Source: an uncultured Sulfolobales archaeon
GTDB lineage: Archaea; Thermoproteota; Thermoprotei_A; Sulfolobales; NBVN01
DNA length: 64,000 nucleotides
Direction: 5' to 3'
Assembly (NCBI GenBank): GCA_937949785.1
Contig: CALEDH010000008.1
Location: 106,028-170,027 of the forward strand
Shown: piece after piece, positions 1-9,135 of the stretch
How positions within the stretch are numbered: the first letter of the stretch is position 1
Layout of the letters: each line of letters starts with the position of its first letter
Notes under the pieces: generated by a model
What the model saw: only the letters and a program-made list of their open reading frames with translations
The model's database searches: none
What the model was told of the DNA's origin: nothing
Position numbers and translations under genes: made by a program

Positions 1-1
1 G

Positions 2-925
2 TTATCAAGTTTAATGCATGGCGATGGCTATGGATTACTAACATATGGTGGAAGTGAGTCAAATTTAACAGCTCTCTACGTATTAAGGGAGTTTACCGGG
101 GGAGACGTTGTTTTAGCTCCTAAAACAGCTCATATGAGTATTAGGAAGTCATGTAAGGTACTTAAGATGAACTTAGTTGAGGTAGGGGTTAAAGATGATT
201 ATATACCCAATATTGATGAATTATGCGATTTAATTTATAGATATGATGGTAGGCTTACCTGCGTCGTTATGACTGCAGGGACTACCGACTTAGGTGTCAT
301 TGAACCTACTGACCTATTAGTAAGTAAGTGCAGGGATGTTAAGTACGCTATCCACGTAGATGCGGCGTACGGGGGCTTAATAGCTCCATTTACCGCCGAG
401 CTAGACCCTAGCATACCTATTTTCGACTTCAGACTAAGCAACGTTTACTCAATAACTGTTGACCTCCATAAGATAATCGCCCCTGTGCCGTGTAGCGCGT
501 TACTACTACGTAATAAGGAGTTAGAGGAGTTGATAACGTTTGAAGCTCCATACATGCCTTCAGGTGTGAATAGAAGTTTACTAGGTACTAGGAGCGGCGG
601 CATCGCAGCTGCTGCGTGGGCTGCTATAAAGTCCTTAGGGATTGAGGGACTTAAGAATTTAGCTTTAGACTTAGTCAGTAGGGCTAAGTACTTAAGCCGT
701 AGCTTAACTGATTTAGGTATTGAAGTCTTAATCGAACCTAAACTACCTATAGTGACCTTCAGAGTTAGTAATAAGGATAGAGTTATGAAGCAGTTATGGG
801 ATTTAAAGATGTATGTTTACCCAACATCTTTACCTAACTCATTGAGGATTGTAGTAGGACCGCATATAACTTATGAAGTGATTGATAGGTTCGTAGATGT
901 GATGGCTGACCTCATAAAGAAGTAG
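2..925 (+). CDS. mfnA: PLP-dependent group II decarboxylase (MfnA-like), 5' truncated by window edge
   Basis: Probable archaeal L-tyrosine/L-aspartate decarboxylase. In archaea such enzymes make tyramine for methanofuran or beta-alanine for coenzyme A; outside methanogens the aspartate role is more likely (inference). The visible 303 residues contain the cofactor-phosphate loop 'GGSESN' (about residues 12-17 of the track), 'HVDAAYGG' (114-121, Asp contacting PLP) and the Schiff-base lysine in 'VDLHK' (Lys153). The reading frame is open to base 2 and the family normally has a further 70-80 N-terminal residues, so the ATG at 14 is internal and the gene begins before the window. It converges on the DUF2070 gene, 8 bases apart. 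Family is secure; substrate is not. Confidence 0.85.
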   Translation, partial: LSSLMHGDGYGLLTYGGSESNLTALYVLREFTGGDVVLAPKTAHMSIRKSCKVLKMNLVEVGVKDDYIPNIDELCDLIYRYDGRLTCVVMTAGTTDLGVIEPTDLLVSKCRDVKYAIHVDAAYGGLIAPFTAELDPSIPIFDFRLSNVYSITVDLHKIIAPVPCSALLLRNKELEELITFEAPYMPSGVNRSLLGTRSGGIAAAAWAAIKSLGIEGLKNLALDLVSRAKYLSRSLTDLGIEVLIEPKLPIVTFRVSNKDRVMKQLWDLKMYVYPTSLPNSLRIVVGPHITYEVIDRFVDVMADLIKK

Positions 926-933
926 GTACGGTT

Positions 934-2655
934 TTAGAAGATACTTATGAGTGTGAGGAGTGGGATCGCGTTCATAATTATTAGAGATATAAGTATGTAC
1001 TTAGCGGCTAGACTTCCTAACACCTCTAAACTCCCAACCATGTCCCATACCTTGTTCCCTATCAACCTAACGTTTCTGAACACCACATCTGCGGTGTGGA
1101 TGTACGCGTTAGCCGTATTAGACATAGCGTTAGAGACAACACCCTTAACAACTTCTATTATATCGTCACAGCAGTTAACCACATCATATGGTGATTCCTT
1201 AAATGATGCAGCACAGCTATGGTCATCAGGGGTTACGACCTCTACGTAATCAACACCTAAACTAAGTATTTCAGATGTTAAAGCCTTCCTAAACGCTATA
1301 TCCATGTTATTACCGTATAGGTATATTAACACATGTTTAGATCCGTTGAAATCCATTACTAACGACTTTACCTTATTGAAGCAAAGCCCTCTATGTAGGG
1401 AGCTCACATAGCCTTCCCCATAACCAACTGAAAAGTTGGTGACTTCATCGCAACTATGGTTGTTAACTATGTTATCCAGTAAGTTCTTAAGAACGCCTAA
1501 ATCTACTTCTCTAAACCCCTTAGCGCTGTGGGTGTCGATAAGTGAGTAGAAGTATAACTCCCTACTACCCTTAACTAAGTCCCATATCTCGTAGGGCAGG
1601 TCATCAGAACCTATCTCTAAGTTCTTAAGGAAGGCCATGAAGCCTGTCTTAAGTGGGACTACGTAAGCTTCCCAACCGCTATCACCTACAACGACGTATG
1701 GCTTACATGGTTTTAAGGCTGCAGTTGTGTTGAGAAGTCCGTCTAAATTGTTATTTAAGTACTTAACTATTTCCCCGCTATCTAATGACGTTGTCAGGTT
1801 CCTCTCATGTGAGCACGGTGTGTGGAATACGAATGCCTGATACCTACTTCCTAAAGACCTCTCTAGGTCGTATATGAATCTAGAACTACCTATATTTCTA
1901 AACGGTCCGAAATGAATTGTCGGAAATACTAACAATATGTTCTCGTTACTATCAGTTTTAATTAAGGCAAACCTCATTAAGACATCACTACTCTCAGAGT
2001 ACTTATCAAATTCTAATTCAATGGGTTGCGGATCATTGCTAAACCAGCTTGCTACGAAGGCGTTGATGAGCGACATAGGTTTAATTCCGAATGAGCTACG
2101 GCCCTTAGACTCTATAATGATTATTACTAGAACTGATGTTATAAGCGATAATACCTGTATTAAAGAAGCTCTGATTAAATATATCGGTGCAGATGAGCTG
2201 ATCACATCACTATTTAGTATTAGATACGTTATAAATTGGGGGATTGTTGAAGTTATTAATGCTTGTAGACGCCTCATAAAAACTTGAAGCACTATATATG
2301 CCATCCCTGAGGTAGCTAACACACCTAGACCCCTAATATCAGTTAGCTTAGTGAGGATTACCTCAGCAATGGAGAAGACGCATATTAGGATCGTCGTAAG
2401 ACCTAAAACCCTCTTAATATTTAAAGTCTTAGACTTAGTCGTAATTAAGTTGAGGGTTAAGAAGACTGTAAATCCTACTACGTAATTAATTACGTTATTT
2501 AGGTATATGCTTAGTTCTACTGCCGGCGTTGCCGAGGCTATACCTACTAATAAAGCTACGATTAGGTACGTAGCAATTATCACATACGCCTTAGGGAGTA
2601 GGAAGAGTCTTTTATAGTACCGCCTTACTATTGCCTCACTACTCATTCGATACAT
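934..2655 (-). CDS. DUF2070 family archaeal membrane protein
   Basis: Multi-pass membrane protein of unknown function. Residues about 20-190 hold a run of hydrophobic segments (about six helices), residues 200-540 form a soluble domain, and a last hydrophobic helix ends the protein ('ISLIIMNAIPLLTLISIF'). The soluble part has the motif 'IHFGPFRNIGSSRF', which I associate with DUF2070, along with conserved 'HTPCSHE' and 'DTHSAKGF' stretches that look like a metal-binding or hydrolase-like core (inference). The ATG at 2655 is preceded by an in-frame stop; a second ATG lies three codons in. It starts 24 bases after the PfkB gene on the same strand, so the two are probably cotranscribed. Family call is fairly sure; biochemical role unknown. 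Confidence 0.75.
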   Translation of the reverse strand: MYRMSSEAIVRRYYKRLFLLPKAYVIIATYLIVALLVGIASATPAVELSIYLNNVINYVVGFTVFLTLNLITTKSKTLNIKRVLGLTTILICVFSIAEVILTKLTDIRGLGVLATSGMAYIVLQVFMRRLQALITSTIPQFITYLILNSDVISSSAPIYLIRASLIQVLSLITSVLVIIIIESKGRSSFGIKPMSLINAFVASWFSNDPQPIELEFDKYSESSDVLMRFALIKTDSNENILLVFPTIHFGPFRNIGSSRFIYDLERSLGSRYQAFVFHTPCSHERNLTTSLDSGEIVKYLNNNLDGLLNTTAALKPCKPYVVVGDSGWEAYVVPLKTGFMAFLKNLEIGSDDLPYEIWDLVKGSRELYFYSLIDTHSAKGFREVDLGVLKNLLDNIVNNHSCDEVTNFSVGYGEGYVSSLHRGLCFNKVKSLVMDFNGSKHVLIYLYGNNMDIAFRKALTSEILSLGVDYVEVVTPDDHSCAASFKESPYDVVNCCDDIIEVVKGVVSNAMSNTANAYIHTADVVFRNVRLIGNKVWDMVGSLEVLGSLAAKYILISLIIMNAIPLLTLISIF

Positions 2656-2679
2656 GATCAGTTAATGATTATGTAAAGA

Positions 2680-3528
2680 TTAATAAGCTATACGTTTACA
2701 TGACCTTAATACCCTACTACTTAATACTTCAACCTCATTAACCGTAAACCACGGGGTTGAGTCTCTAACCCTAAGTGAGGCAGCTGAGGTAGCAGTAGCT
2801 ACAGCCTCCTCAAAACTAACACCTAAGATTAAGTACTTATAAGCAAATACTGCAGTAAATACATCTCCAGTACCTAACGTATTCCCGTAGATTAGTTGGG
2901 GTGGTTGAATAGTGTTGAAGACTCCATCATTAGTTGAGAAGTATGTAGGACCTGAGCCGTTAGTGATGATCATAGGTATGTTAAATTCGTGAAAGCAGTT
3001 AATGACGCCGACACCCCTACACCTAGGCGGGAACTCATACCACTCACCTCTTAAGATCAGTTCATCACATTCTAACTTAGCTAGCTCTGAAAACACCGAG
3101 TAATCGTTGAAGACTATCCCATCCCTACCTACAGATCTCGTAAACCCTTGAACATCTATCACAACCCTCTTCCCGCTGACCAACTCCTTAACAACTTCTA
3201 ACGGGATCTCATTCATGGTTAAGGAGATAACCACGTACCTACTAAGACTGCCTGCAAGCTCTCTCAAATTAATATGGCTCTTCCTAACCAACTTAAGCTT
3301 TCTGCTACTATCTAATTCTACCCTAAAGACTGTCTCACCAACACCGCATGGAATTAAATTAACACCTAACCGACGGAGGAATTCATATGTAGTGCCCTCA
3401 GTTGTGAGGACCGTGAATTTATTGAATCCTAAGAAACTAAGAGCTAAGGATGAGTAAAACGCAGGGCCTCCTGCAAACCCGTAGCCATAGATTAAATCCT
3501 TAGTAGACGATAAAATCATGGATAACAT
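2680..3528 (-). CDS. PfkB/ribokinase-family carbohydrate kinase
   Basis: Sugar or nucleoside kinase of the ribokinase fold, transferring the ATP gamma-phosphate to a hydroxymethyl group. Near the C-terminus 'LGTGDVFTAVFAYKY' (about 218-232) is the PfkB signature with the catalytic Asp222 and anion-hole glycines; 'GGPAFYSSLALSFLG' (20-34) matches the N-terminal substrate-side GG motif. At 282 residues it is short: the first beta strand usually seen before the GG motif is mostly missing, and an in-frame TGA just upstream of the ATG, together with a GAGG site 7 bases before it, argues that the start is right. Substrate cannot be told. It leads an operon with the DUF2070 gene. Confidence 0.8.
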   Translation of the reverse strand: MLSMILSSTKDLIYGYGFAGGPAFYSSLALSFLGFNKFTVLTTEGTTYEFLRRLGVNLIPCGVGETVFRVELDSSRKLKLVRKSHINLRELAGSLSRYVVISLTMNEIPLEVVKELVSGKRVVIDVQGFTRSVGRDGIVFNDYSVFSELAKLECDELILRGEWYEFPPRCRGVGVINCFHEFNIPMIITNGSGPTYFSTNDGVFNTIQPPQLIYGNTLGTGDVFTAVFAYKYLILGVSFEEAVATATSAASLRVRDSTPWFTVNEVEVLSSRVLRSCKRIAY

Positions 3529-3584
3529 ACTACGTCCTCAAACTAAAAGTTAATTAAGGTATAAATTTAAGGAGTTTAAGGAGG

Positions 3585-3662
3585 GCGGCGGTCGTCTAGC
3601 CTGGTTAGGACGCCGGCCTCCCAAGCCGGAAATCCCGGGTTCGAATCCCGGCCGCCGCACCA
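3585..3662 (+). tRNA. tRNA-Gly (anticodon CCC)
   Basis: A full cloverleaf can be drawn. Acceptor 'GCGGCGG' (3585-3591) pairs with 'CCGCCGC' (3652-3658), D stem GTCT pairs with GGAC, the anticodon stem CCGGC/GCCGG encloses loop CTCCCAA giving anticodon CCC, and T stem CCGGG/CCCGG encloses TTCGAAT. Discriminator A is followed by an encoded CCA (3660-3662). There is no intron in the anticodon loop. An A/T-rich box (about 3560-3570) upstream suits an archaeal promoter. Confidence 0.95.
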
Positions 3663-3790
3663 AGTAATTGAAAAGCACTCCTAGAAGTATGATGGTGTCC
3701 TCACATCTCCACCCCTCAGTATGAGGTATTAGGTTTGACTTACTAGACTTTGACCAATAATAATATAAAGTAGTTTACGTATATCAGTAG

Positions 3791-5164
3791 GTGTTTGCCT
3801 TGTCTGAATATGAGGTTGTGGAGAGTAGGTTGTCGGGATTACTTCCATCTCTTGAGCGAGATTATGTTGGGAAAACTAAGGTTAGCAGTGAGTTATTTAG
3901 GAGATCTCTTAGGGTTTTACCTGGCGGTGTTACATATCATGTTAGGTTCTTACATCCTTACCCACCATTCATTGTAGGGGGTAGTGGTACTAGGGTTTGG
4001 GATGTTGACGGCAATGAGTACTTGGATTTTTGGATGGGTCACGGCACTCACGTATTAGGGCATGCGCCTGACTTCGTAGTTGATGCAGTATGTGAGATCT
4101 CCAGGAAGGGCACACACTTAGGGTTTGAGAATTACTACGTATTAGAATACGCTGAGTACCTAACTAAGGTCCTCCCTAACGTGGAAATGTTAAGGTTCTG
4201 TGTTAGTGGTACTGAAGCTAATATGTACTTAGTTAGGCTGGCTAGGGCGTATACCAAAAGGAAATACGTAGTTAAGATTGAAGGTGGTTGGCATGGAGGT
4301 TATGACTCGCTTCACATATCGGTAAACCTCATAGACGAGCCTGAATCGGCTGGACTCCTCGAAGACTCTGTAAAGTATACCTTAACAATACCTTTTAACG
4401 ACTTAGACGCTGTTGAGAAGGTGTTGAGGAAGTATCCAGTAGCAGCAGTCCTCCTAGAACCGGTGTTAGGCGGTGGGGGGTGTTTAGAGCCTTTAGAGGG
4501 GTATCTCAGAGGGTTAAGACAGCTGACCTACGAGTACGGTACATTACTCATACTTGACGAAGTGATTTCAGGGTTTAGACTCGCATTAGGCGGTGCTCAG
4601 GAATACTTCAACATCAACGCTGACTTAGTGGCTTACGGGAAGGTAATAGGTGGTGGTTACCCAGGGGCTGGAGGCTTCGGAGGTAGGGCTGAGTACATGG
4701 AATTGCTAGACCAGTTAAAGTACCCGGATCAGAGGCTTAGATCGTATCATGGAGGCACCTTCGTAGGAAACACCATAACTACGGTGGCTGGCTACACGTT
4801 AGTTAAGTACTTAGCCGAGCATAGGGGGATTTACGAAGTAGCTAATAATCTATGGGAAGGGATTTCTAAGGAGTTCGAGAAAGTATGTATGGAGTACGGT
4901 GGTATGTGCTGGACAACAGGTGTAGGGACTATGAGGGCCGTCCACTTCACTAAGTTAAGACCTAAGAACTTTAGAGAGGTTAGGGAGCTACGTTGGAGTA
5001 GGGTAGTGGAGAAAGCCTTCAACCTATATGCCAGGACCAACGGCATACTCTACATCAGTGAGAAGTTATTCCATGTATACCCATCACTAGTTCAGAGTCG
5101 TAAGGAAGTAGAGTACCTACTTAAAACATTTACGAATTTCATGGATATGATAGTTAAGCTATAA
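3791..5164 (+). CDS. Class III aminotransferase, glutamate-1-semialdehyde aminomutase-like
   Basis: PLP enzyme of the HemL/class III aminotransferase family. Visible landmarks are 'SGTEAN' (139-144, phosphate binding), 'EGGWHGGYDS', the Asp-containing 'ILDEVISGFR' (about 254-263) and the PLP lysine in 'AYGKVIGGGYP' (Lys284). Length 457 fits the family. HemL itself would convert glutamate-1-semialdehyde to 5-aminolevulinate, but no other heme genes are nearby and several paralogs act on other amino acids, so the substrate is open. The track starts at GTG 3791; TTG at 3800 (sequence from 'LSEYEV') has 'AGGTG' 6 bases upstream and is the better start. A TATA-like 'AATATAAAG' lies at about 3766. 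Confidence 0.8.
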   Translation: MFALSEYEVVESRLSGLLPSLERDYVGKTKVSSELFRRSLRVLPGGVTYHVRFLHPYPPFIVGGSGTRVWDVDGNEYLDFWMGHGTHVLGHAPDFVVDAVCEISRKGTHLGFENYYVLEYAEYLTKVLPNVEMLRFCVSGTEANMYLVRLARAYTKRKYVVKIEGGWHGGYDSLHISVNLIDEPESAGLLEDSVKYTLTIPFNDLDAVEKVLRKYPVAAVLLEPVLGGGGCLEPLEGYLRGLRQLTYEYGTLLILDEVISGFRLALGGAQEYFNINADLVAYGKVIGGGYPGAGGFGGRAEYMELLDQLKYPDQRLRSYHGGTFVGNTITTVAGYTLVKYLAEHRGIYEVANNLWEGISKEFEKVCMEYGGMCWTTGVGTMRAVHFTKLRPKNFREVRELRWSRVVEKAFNLYARTNGILYISEKLFHVYPSLVQSRKEVEYLLKTFTNFMDMIVKL

Positions 5165-5288
5165 CTCCTAGACATCAATCAGGTCTTCTCAGAAGGTTTG
5201 AATGGTTTAGAATTAACGCTTTGAAGCTAGTAGCCCACCCTACCATCAATAAACGTTTAGATAATTCATTGATGGTGTTAAGAGATGA

Positions 5289-7232
5289 TTACCTACTCCT
5301 AATCTTAACTTTAACTGAGTTGAATATCGGACCTCCCCCCACCAGCTGCGTCTCAACCGGTACTATAGTATTTAGTGACTTACCGTTAATGTCTTTTATC
5401 TGTCTTTGAACCCATAAGGTCTTCCTTAACAGCGAACCATCGATCCTAGCAAGGAGCTCCACACAACCATCTTCACTGCATATTTCAACTATATCACCTT
5501 CTTTAATGGTTAGTTCTTCAGCATCATCCGGATTTACATGAACCTCAGGTCTAGGGTCTCCGTATACCTCCCAGAATTGCGTATGTGTATATAGTGGTGA
5601 TGCGGTATTTAAAAGTGTAAATCTCCCATTGTCTAAGGATTTCATAACTGGTTTTGGAAGTGGGTTTAAGTTCTTCTTATATGCTGTAGTTGAGTAGAAT
5701 TCTATCTTACCTGTAGGTGTCTGATATTCATCTCTAGGTCTGTATTTAAGCTTTAAGGTCTTACCACTTAATAACTCCTCGAAGGAGCCTTCAACAGCTC
5801 CTTCTAATACCTTCCTCAAAGCATCCCAGGGATCTTCATATATCAATCCACACTCTATATTAAGTCTCTTAGCAAGTTCCTTCACCACCCATACCTCATC
5901 CCTACTCTCACCGAGCGGTTCGACAGCCCTTTCAGATATCCTCACATAGTTATGGCTGTAGGGCAGTGTGATGCAGGTTTTTTCTAAGTACGTAGGTGCT
6001 GGTAGGACTACATCTGAGAATATGCATGTCTCATTCCAATGCGGGGTATGTGTGACTACGAAGACATCGTTTCTCAGCAACCCCTCCCTCAAGTATTTCT
6101 GCCCGGGTAACGTGAGTAAGGGATTCATGTTATATATGTAGATAAATTTAAACTCACCTTTTAAGATATGTTCTGCTAATGCGACTTGACTTACAACTCT
6201 AACCTTATTTAGTAGTAAATCCTCACCAGTTAGATAACCTACGTTTACGTAGAACCCTCTACTATTGCTGTAGTAAAACCCTCTATGCTGTCCTACCAAC
6301 GCTGGCAGTAAGGATAGTATCCGAGCGGTTTCCCCTCCATTAACAGATTTCTGAACCCCTAAACCTATCATAATCGTGCTTGGCTTAATATGGCTGTAAA
6401 TCTCTGCAAACTTAATTATTAACTCCTTACTAACACCAGTTATTTCAGAGATATTCTCTAATTCATACTTCATAACCTCATTAACAAATAACTCATAACC
6501 AAACGTATACCTCTCTATGAAATCCTTATCGATGAGGTCTCCCTCAATTAAGGTTCTCGCCATGCCGTAACCTAACCACACATCAGTGCCGGGCTTAATA
6601 GGTATCCATAGGTCTGACTGCATAGCCGTCTCACTCCTCCTCGGATCGACGACAACTACCTTACACCCATCACGTTTAGCTCTTAACAACTGCATCCATA
6701 GGTGAGGAGCACTCACCGCCGCGTTAAATCCCCATAGGATAATTAACTTCATGCTGATGAGTTCGTCTGGTAGTACACCATAGCTTAAGCCGTAGTGAAG
6801 GCTTATGCCTTCATGGCCTGACCTACTGCAGATACTGTAATCAGTTTTAGCAGCACCGATAACGTTCCAGAACCTTTGAGGGAAATACCATGTTATTAAG
6901 TCCATATTACCAGCGTATTCTAGGTGGAGCACACCTTCAGATCCGTAATTCTCTAAGACCTCCTTGAACTTCCTAATTATAATTCCCAACGCATTATCCC
7001 AGCTAACAATCATGAAATTACCTTTAGGCTTACTACCTATGTTAACATGCGGGTACATAACCCTATTTCTATAGACCCTACTACTATCCGCAACACCCCT
7101 CGCACATAGGAAGCCGTCTGTTATCGGGTTCTCAGGATCTGGACGGATGGTCTTAATAATACCGTCCTCTACAATTACCTTCATAAAGCATGTGTCATAG
7201 CAGTCCCTCATACAGACAGATCTGATATGCAT
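5289..7232 (-). CDS. Molybdopterin oxidoreductase, DMSO-reductase family
   Basis: Catalytic subunit of a molybdenum or tungsten bis-pterin oxidoreductase. The N-terminus carries the [4Fe-4S] ligand pattern C-x3-C-x3-C-x(n)-C ('CMRDCYDTC' then 'FLCARG'), followed by pterin-binding blocks ('WGFNAAVSAPHLW', 'VVDPRRSETA', 'YIYNMNPLLTLPGQ') and a C-terminal molydopterin dinucleotide domain (about 530-640). At 647 residues it is a compact member with no twin-arginine leader visible, so it is probably cytoplasmic. The residue region usually holding the metal ligand reads 'YSICSRSGHEG'. No electron-transfer subunit or membrane anchor is adjacent, so donor and acceptor are unknown; formate, polysulfide or another oxyanion are all possible. 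It is divergent from the rubrerythrin operon. Confidence 0.85.
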   Translation of the reverse strand: MHIRSVCMRDCYDTCFMKVIVEDGIIKTIRPDPENPITDGFLCARGVADSSRVYRNRVMYPHVNIGSKPKGNFMIVSWDNALGIIIRKFKEVLENYGSEGVLHLEYAGNMDLITWYFPQRFWNVIGAAKTDYSICSRSGHEGISLHYGLSYGVLPDELISMKLIILWGFNAAVSAPHLWMQLLRAKRDGCKVVVVDPRRSETAMQSDLWIPIKPGTDVWLGYGMARTLIEGDLIDKDFIERYTFGYELFVNEVMKYELENISEITGVSKELIIKFAEIYSHIKPSTIMIGLGVQKSVNGGETARILSLLPALVGQHRGFYYSNSRGFYVNVGYLTGEDLLLNKVRVVSQVALAEHILKGEFKFIYIYNMNPLLTLPGQKYLREGLLRNDVFVVTHTPHWNETCIFSDVVLPAPTYLEKTCITLPYSHNYVRISERAVEPLGESRDEVWVVKELAKRLNIECGLIYEDPWDALRKVLEGAVEGSFEELLSGKTLKLKYRPRDEYQTPTGKIEFYSTTAYKKNLNPLPKPVMKSLDNGRFTLLNTASPLYTHTQFWEVYGDPRPEVHVNPDDAEELTIKEGDIVEICSEDGCVELLARIDGSLLRKTLWVQRQIKDINGKSLNTIVPVETQLVGGGPIFNSVKVKIRSR

Positions 7233-7339
7233 AGCATTAATAACCGATATTTACTACTACAATGTATAATTAACTTTATGATATTTTCTTAATTAACTTA
7301 ACTAATTAAAATGTAAAGCATTTTTTTCAATTAATGAAC

Positions 7340-7409
7340 TTTTAAAAATGTTAACACTAACAATGTTACGAAAATTTTAAATTTATGGTTACTAATATTG
7401 AAGGGGGAG
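7340..7409 (+). promoter_or_regulatory. Promoter and ribosome-binding site of the rubrerythrin-encapsulin operon
   Basis: The 184-base gap between the divergent oxidoreductase and rubrerythrin is very A/T-rich. Two TATA-like boxes are seen on the plus strand, 'TTTTAAAAA' (7340-7348) and 'TTTTAAATTTAT' (7375-7386). A strong purine-rich site 'GGGGGAG' (7403-7409) sits 7 bases before the ATG at 7417. Which box is used is not decidable; the second would give a very short leader. Confidence 0.55.
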
Positions 7410-7416
7410 TATTAAT

Positions 7417-7971
7417 ATGGTTAGAGCTATGACTAAGGAGGCGTTGCTATCAGCTTTTGGCGGGGAGTCTATGGCTCACCTCAGGTATTTAGTATTTGCT
7501 GAAGTAGCTGAGAAGGAGGGATATAGCAACGTAGCTAGGTTATTCAGAGCAATAGCTTATTCCGAGTTTGTTCATGCTAGAAACCACTATAATAACCTTA
7601 AAGAATATGATGAAGATGTTAAGGTAGCTGCAGGACTCCCAATAGGTCCTGGGAATACCTCTAAGAACTTAGAGTTAGGTATTAGAGGTGAGGAATTTGA
7701 GATCAACGAGATGTATCCCATATATCTTGAGGTAGCGAAAGCTCAGGGGGAGAAAGGAGCTGAGAGGAGCTTCTACTTCGCATTAGAGGCTGAGAAGATA
7801 CATGCCCAACTCTACAGGGAGGCTAAGGGATACGTAATTAATAAGCAGGACTACCCATTGAAAGGTAATGTATGGGTATGCCCAGTATGCGGGCATACAT
7901 ACGTCGGGGATGAAGCACCTGGGAAATGTCCTATATGCGGTGTGCCTAAGGACAAGTATGTAGGATTTTAG
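7417..7971 (+). CDS. Rubrerythrin
   Basis: Non-heme di-iron peroxidase that reduces hydrogen peroxide in the cytoplasm of anaerobes, with electrons passing through a rubredoxin-like centre. The N-terminal four-helix ferritin-like domain (about 5-145) has the ligand series '[11 protein letters not shown]', 'SEFVHARNH', '[17 protein letters not shown]' and '[12 protein letters not shown]'; the C-terminus has the rubredoxin knuckles 'CPVCGHTY' and 'CPICGVP' for one iron. Length 184 is normal. A strong site (GGGGGAG) precedes the ATG. The stop is 14 bases before the encapsulin fusion, so both are almost certainly one operon, tying peroxide removal to iron storage. Confidence 0.95.
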   Translation: MVRAMTKEALLSAFGGESMAHLRYLVFAEVAEKEGYSNVARLFRAIAYSEFVHARNHYNNLKEYDEDVKVAAGLPIGPGNTSKNLELGIRGEEFEINEMYPIYLEVAKAQGEKGAERSFYFALEAEKIHAQLYREAKGYVINKQDYPLKGNVWVCPVCGHTYVGDEAPGKCPICGVPKDKYVGF

Positions 7972-7985
7972 GAGATGAGCGGTAT

Positions 7986-9047
7986 ATGATGTCCAAACAT
8001 CCATTAGACCTACAGCCGGGGAGGAAGTTAACTAGGGAGGAGGTCGAAGAGGCTTTAAGACTATCAATTACAGCAGAATTAGATGCTGTAAACCTCTACC
8101 TACAACTTGCTAGGGCTATAGACGATGAGAAGGTAAGGAAGGTATTCGAAGACATAGCTAAGGAGGAGAAAACACATATAGGCGAGTTCCTAGCAATGCT
8201 TAAAGTATTAGATAAGGAGCAGGTAGAGGAGCTGGTTAAAGGGGCTGAGGAGGTTAAGGAGTTAACGGGAACCTCGGTTAATGACCCGCAGTTAGGTAAG
8301 GTAGGGTCAGAAGTAACTCTAGAAGACTTGTTTAAGCAGGTCATATCAATGTTTAAAGATGTTGTAGATAAGTCGAGGATTCTTAAGAAGTACCTACCCG
8401 TAGTCAGACTTGATAGGGGGGTTGAGAGCGTCGTAGTAGAGAAACTAGTAGATGGTAGGTTAGAGAGGTCTGTAAAACGACTGCATGAGATCTCAATGAA
8501 GTTTAAGATCAGTCAGAAATCTATTGACGTAGCTGCTAAGGGTGGGCAGCCTATAGAGATTGCCGATGCGTACAACACTGCTAGGAACTTCGCTATGTCA
8601 GAAGATAAGTATATAATTGAGGAATTACTCACAGCCGAGGACACTGTTAAGTTACCTCTTAGAAATTGGGGTGAGTTAGGGGTTCCAGTAAGTGATGTAG
8701 CTAACGCAGTCATCAAACTATATGAAAACAGGGTTGGCAAACCATTAATACTACTCGTAAGTCCTACAAGGTACTCCGACCTACTAGTCGTACATGAGAA
8801 AACAGGTGTTACAGAGCTTGAGAGGGTTAAGGGGTTAGTCGATGAGGTCATCATAGTACCTGCGTTACCAGACGACCATGCAATAATACTCTCACCGCAG
8901 GTAAGTATATTAGACGTCGTACTAGCAGGGGATGCTGAAGTAGACTACATAGGACCTGAGGACGGATTCCACGGATTTAGAGCGTGGGAAGCGATAGGTA
9001 TTAGGTTAAAGTACGGTAAAGGTGTTTGCATCTTAAAAGGTGGTTAG
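7986..9047 (+). CDS. Ferritin-like protein fused to encapsulin shell protein
   Basis: Predicted self-loading nanocompartment protein. Residues about 15-85 are a ferritin-like two-helix di-iron domain with 'TAELDAVNLYLQLA' (Glu31) and 'EEKTHIGEF' (Glu61, His64, the E-x2-H pair). Residues about 125-353 are the encapsulin (HK97-fold, linocin M18-like) shell, recognisable from 'ILLVSPTRYSDLL', 'VIIVPALPDDHAIIL' and the closing 'EAIGIRLKYGKGV'. This architecture is known from Pyrococcus furiosus, where a ferritin-like segment is fused to a shell protein and the particle stores iron; length (353) is close to that protein. Start ATG 7986 has a second ATG directly after it; 'GGAGATGAG' lies upstream. 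Second gene of the rubrerythrin operon. Confidence 0.92.
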   Translation: MMSKHPLDLQPGRKLTREEVEEALRLSITAELDAVNLYLQLARAIDDEKVRKVFEDIAKEEKTHIGEFLAMLKVLDKEQVEELVKGAEEVKELTGTSVNDPQLGKVGSEVTLEDLFKQVISMFKDVVDKSRILKKYLPVVRLDRGVESVVVEKLVDGRLERSVKRLHEISMKFKISQKSIDVAAKGGQPIEIADAYNTARNFAMSEDKYIIEELLTAEDTVKLPLRNWGELGVPVSDVANAVIKLYENRVGKPLILLVSPTRYSDLLVVHEKTGVTELERVKGLVDEVIIVPALPDDHAIILSPQVSILDVVLAGDAEVDYIGPEDGFHGFRAWEAIGIRLKYGKGVCILKGG

Positions 9048-9092
9048 GTCGCATAAGTCACATGTAAGTTAGAAGGTAGGTAAGAAAAAGAT

Positions 9093-9112
9093 CTTAACAT
9101 CATGATTTTTTA
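9093..9112 (+). terminator. T-rich putative transcription terminator
   Basis: The 88-base gap between the convergent encapsulin and transglutaminase-like genes contains an oligo-T run ('GATTTTTTATTC', T's at about 9106-9111), the usual archaeal RNA polymerase stop signal. No stable hairpin precedes it. Confidence 0.35.
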
Positions 9113-9135
9113 TTCATTTACGTTATATCAATCAC

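Noticed and set aside
934-2655. Track ORFs on the opposite strand such as 1937-2287 and 947-1249
   Set aside because: Shadows of the DUF2070 gene with no ribosome sites or family resemblance; the same holds for most short track ORFs.
5221-5409. 62-residue ORF next to the molybdopterin oxidoreductase
   Set aside because: Mostly antisense to the oxidoreductase 3' end and not protein-like.
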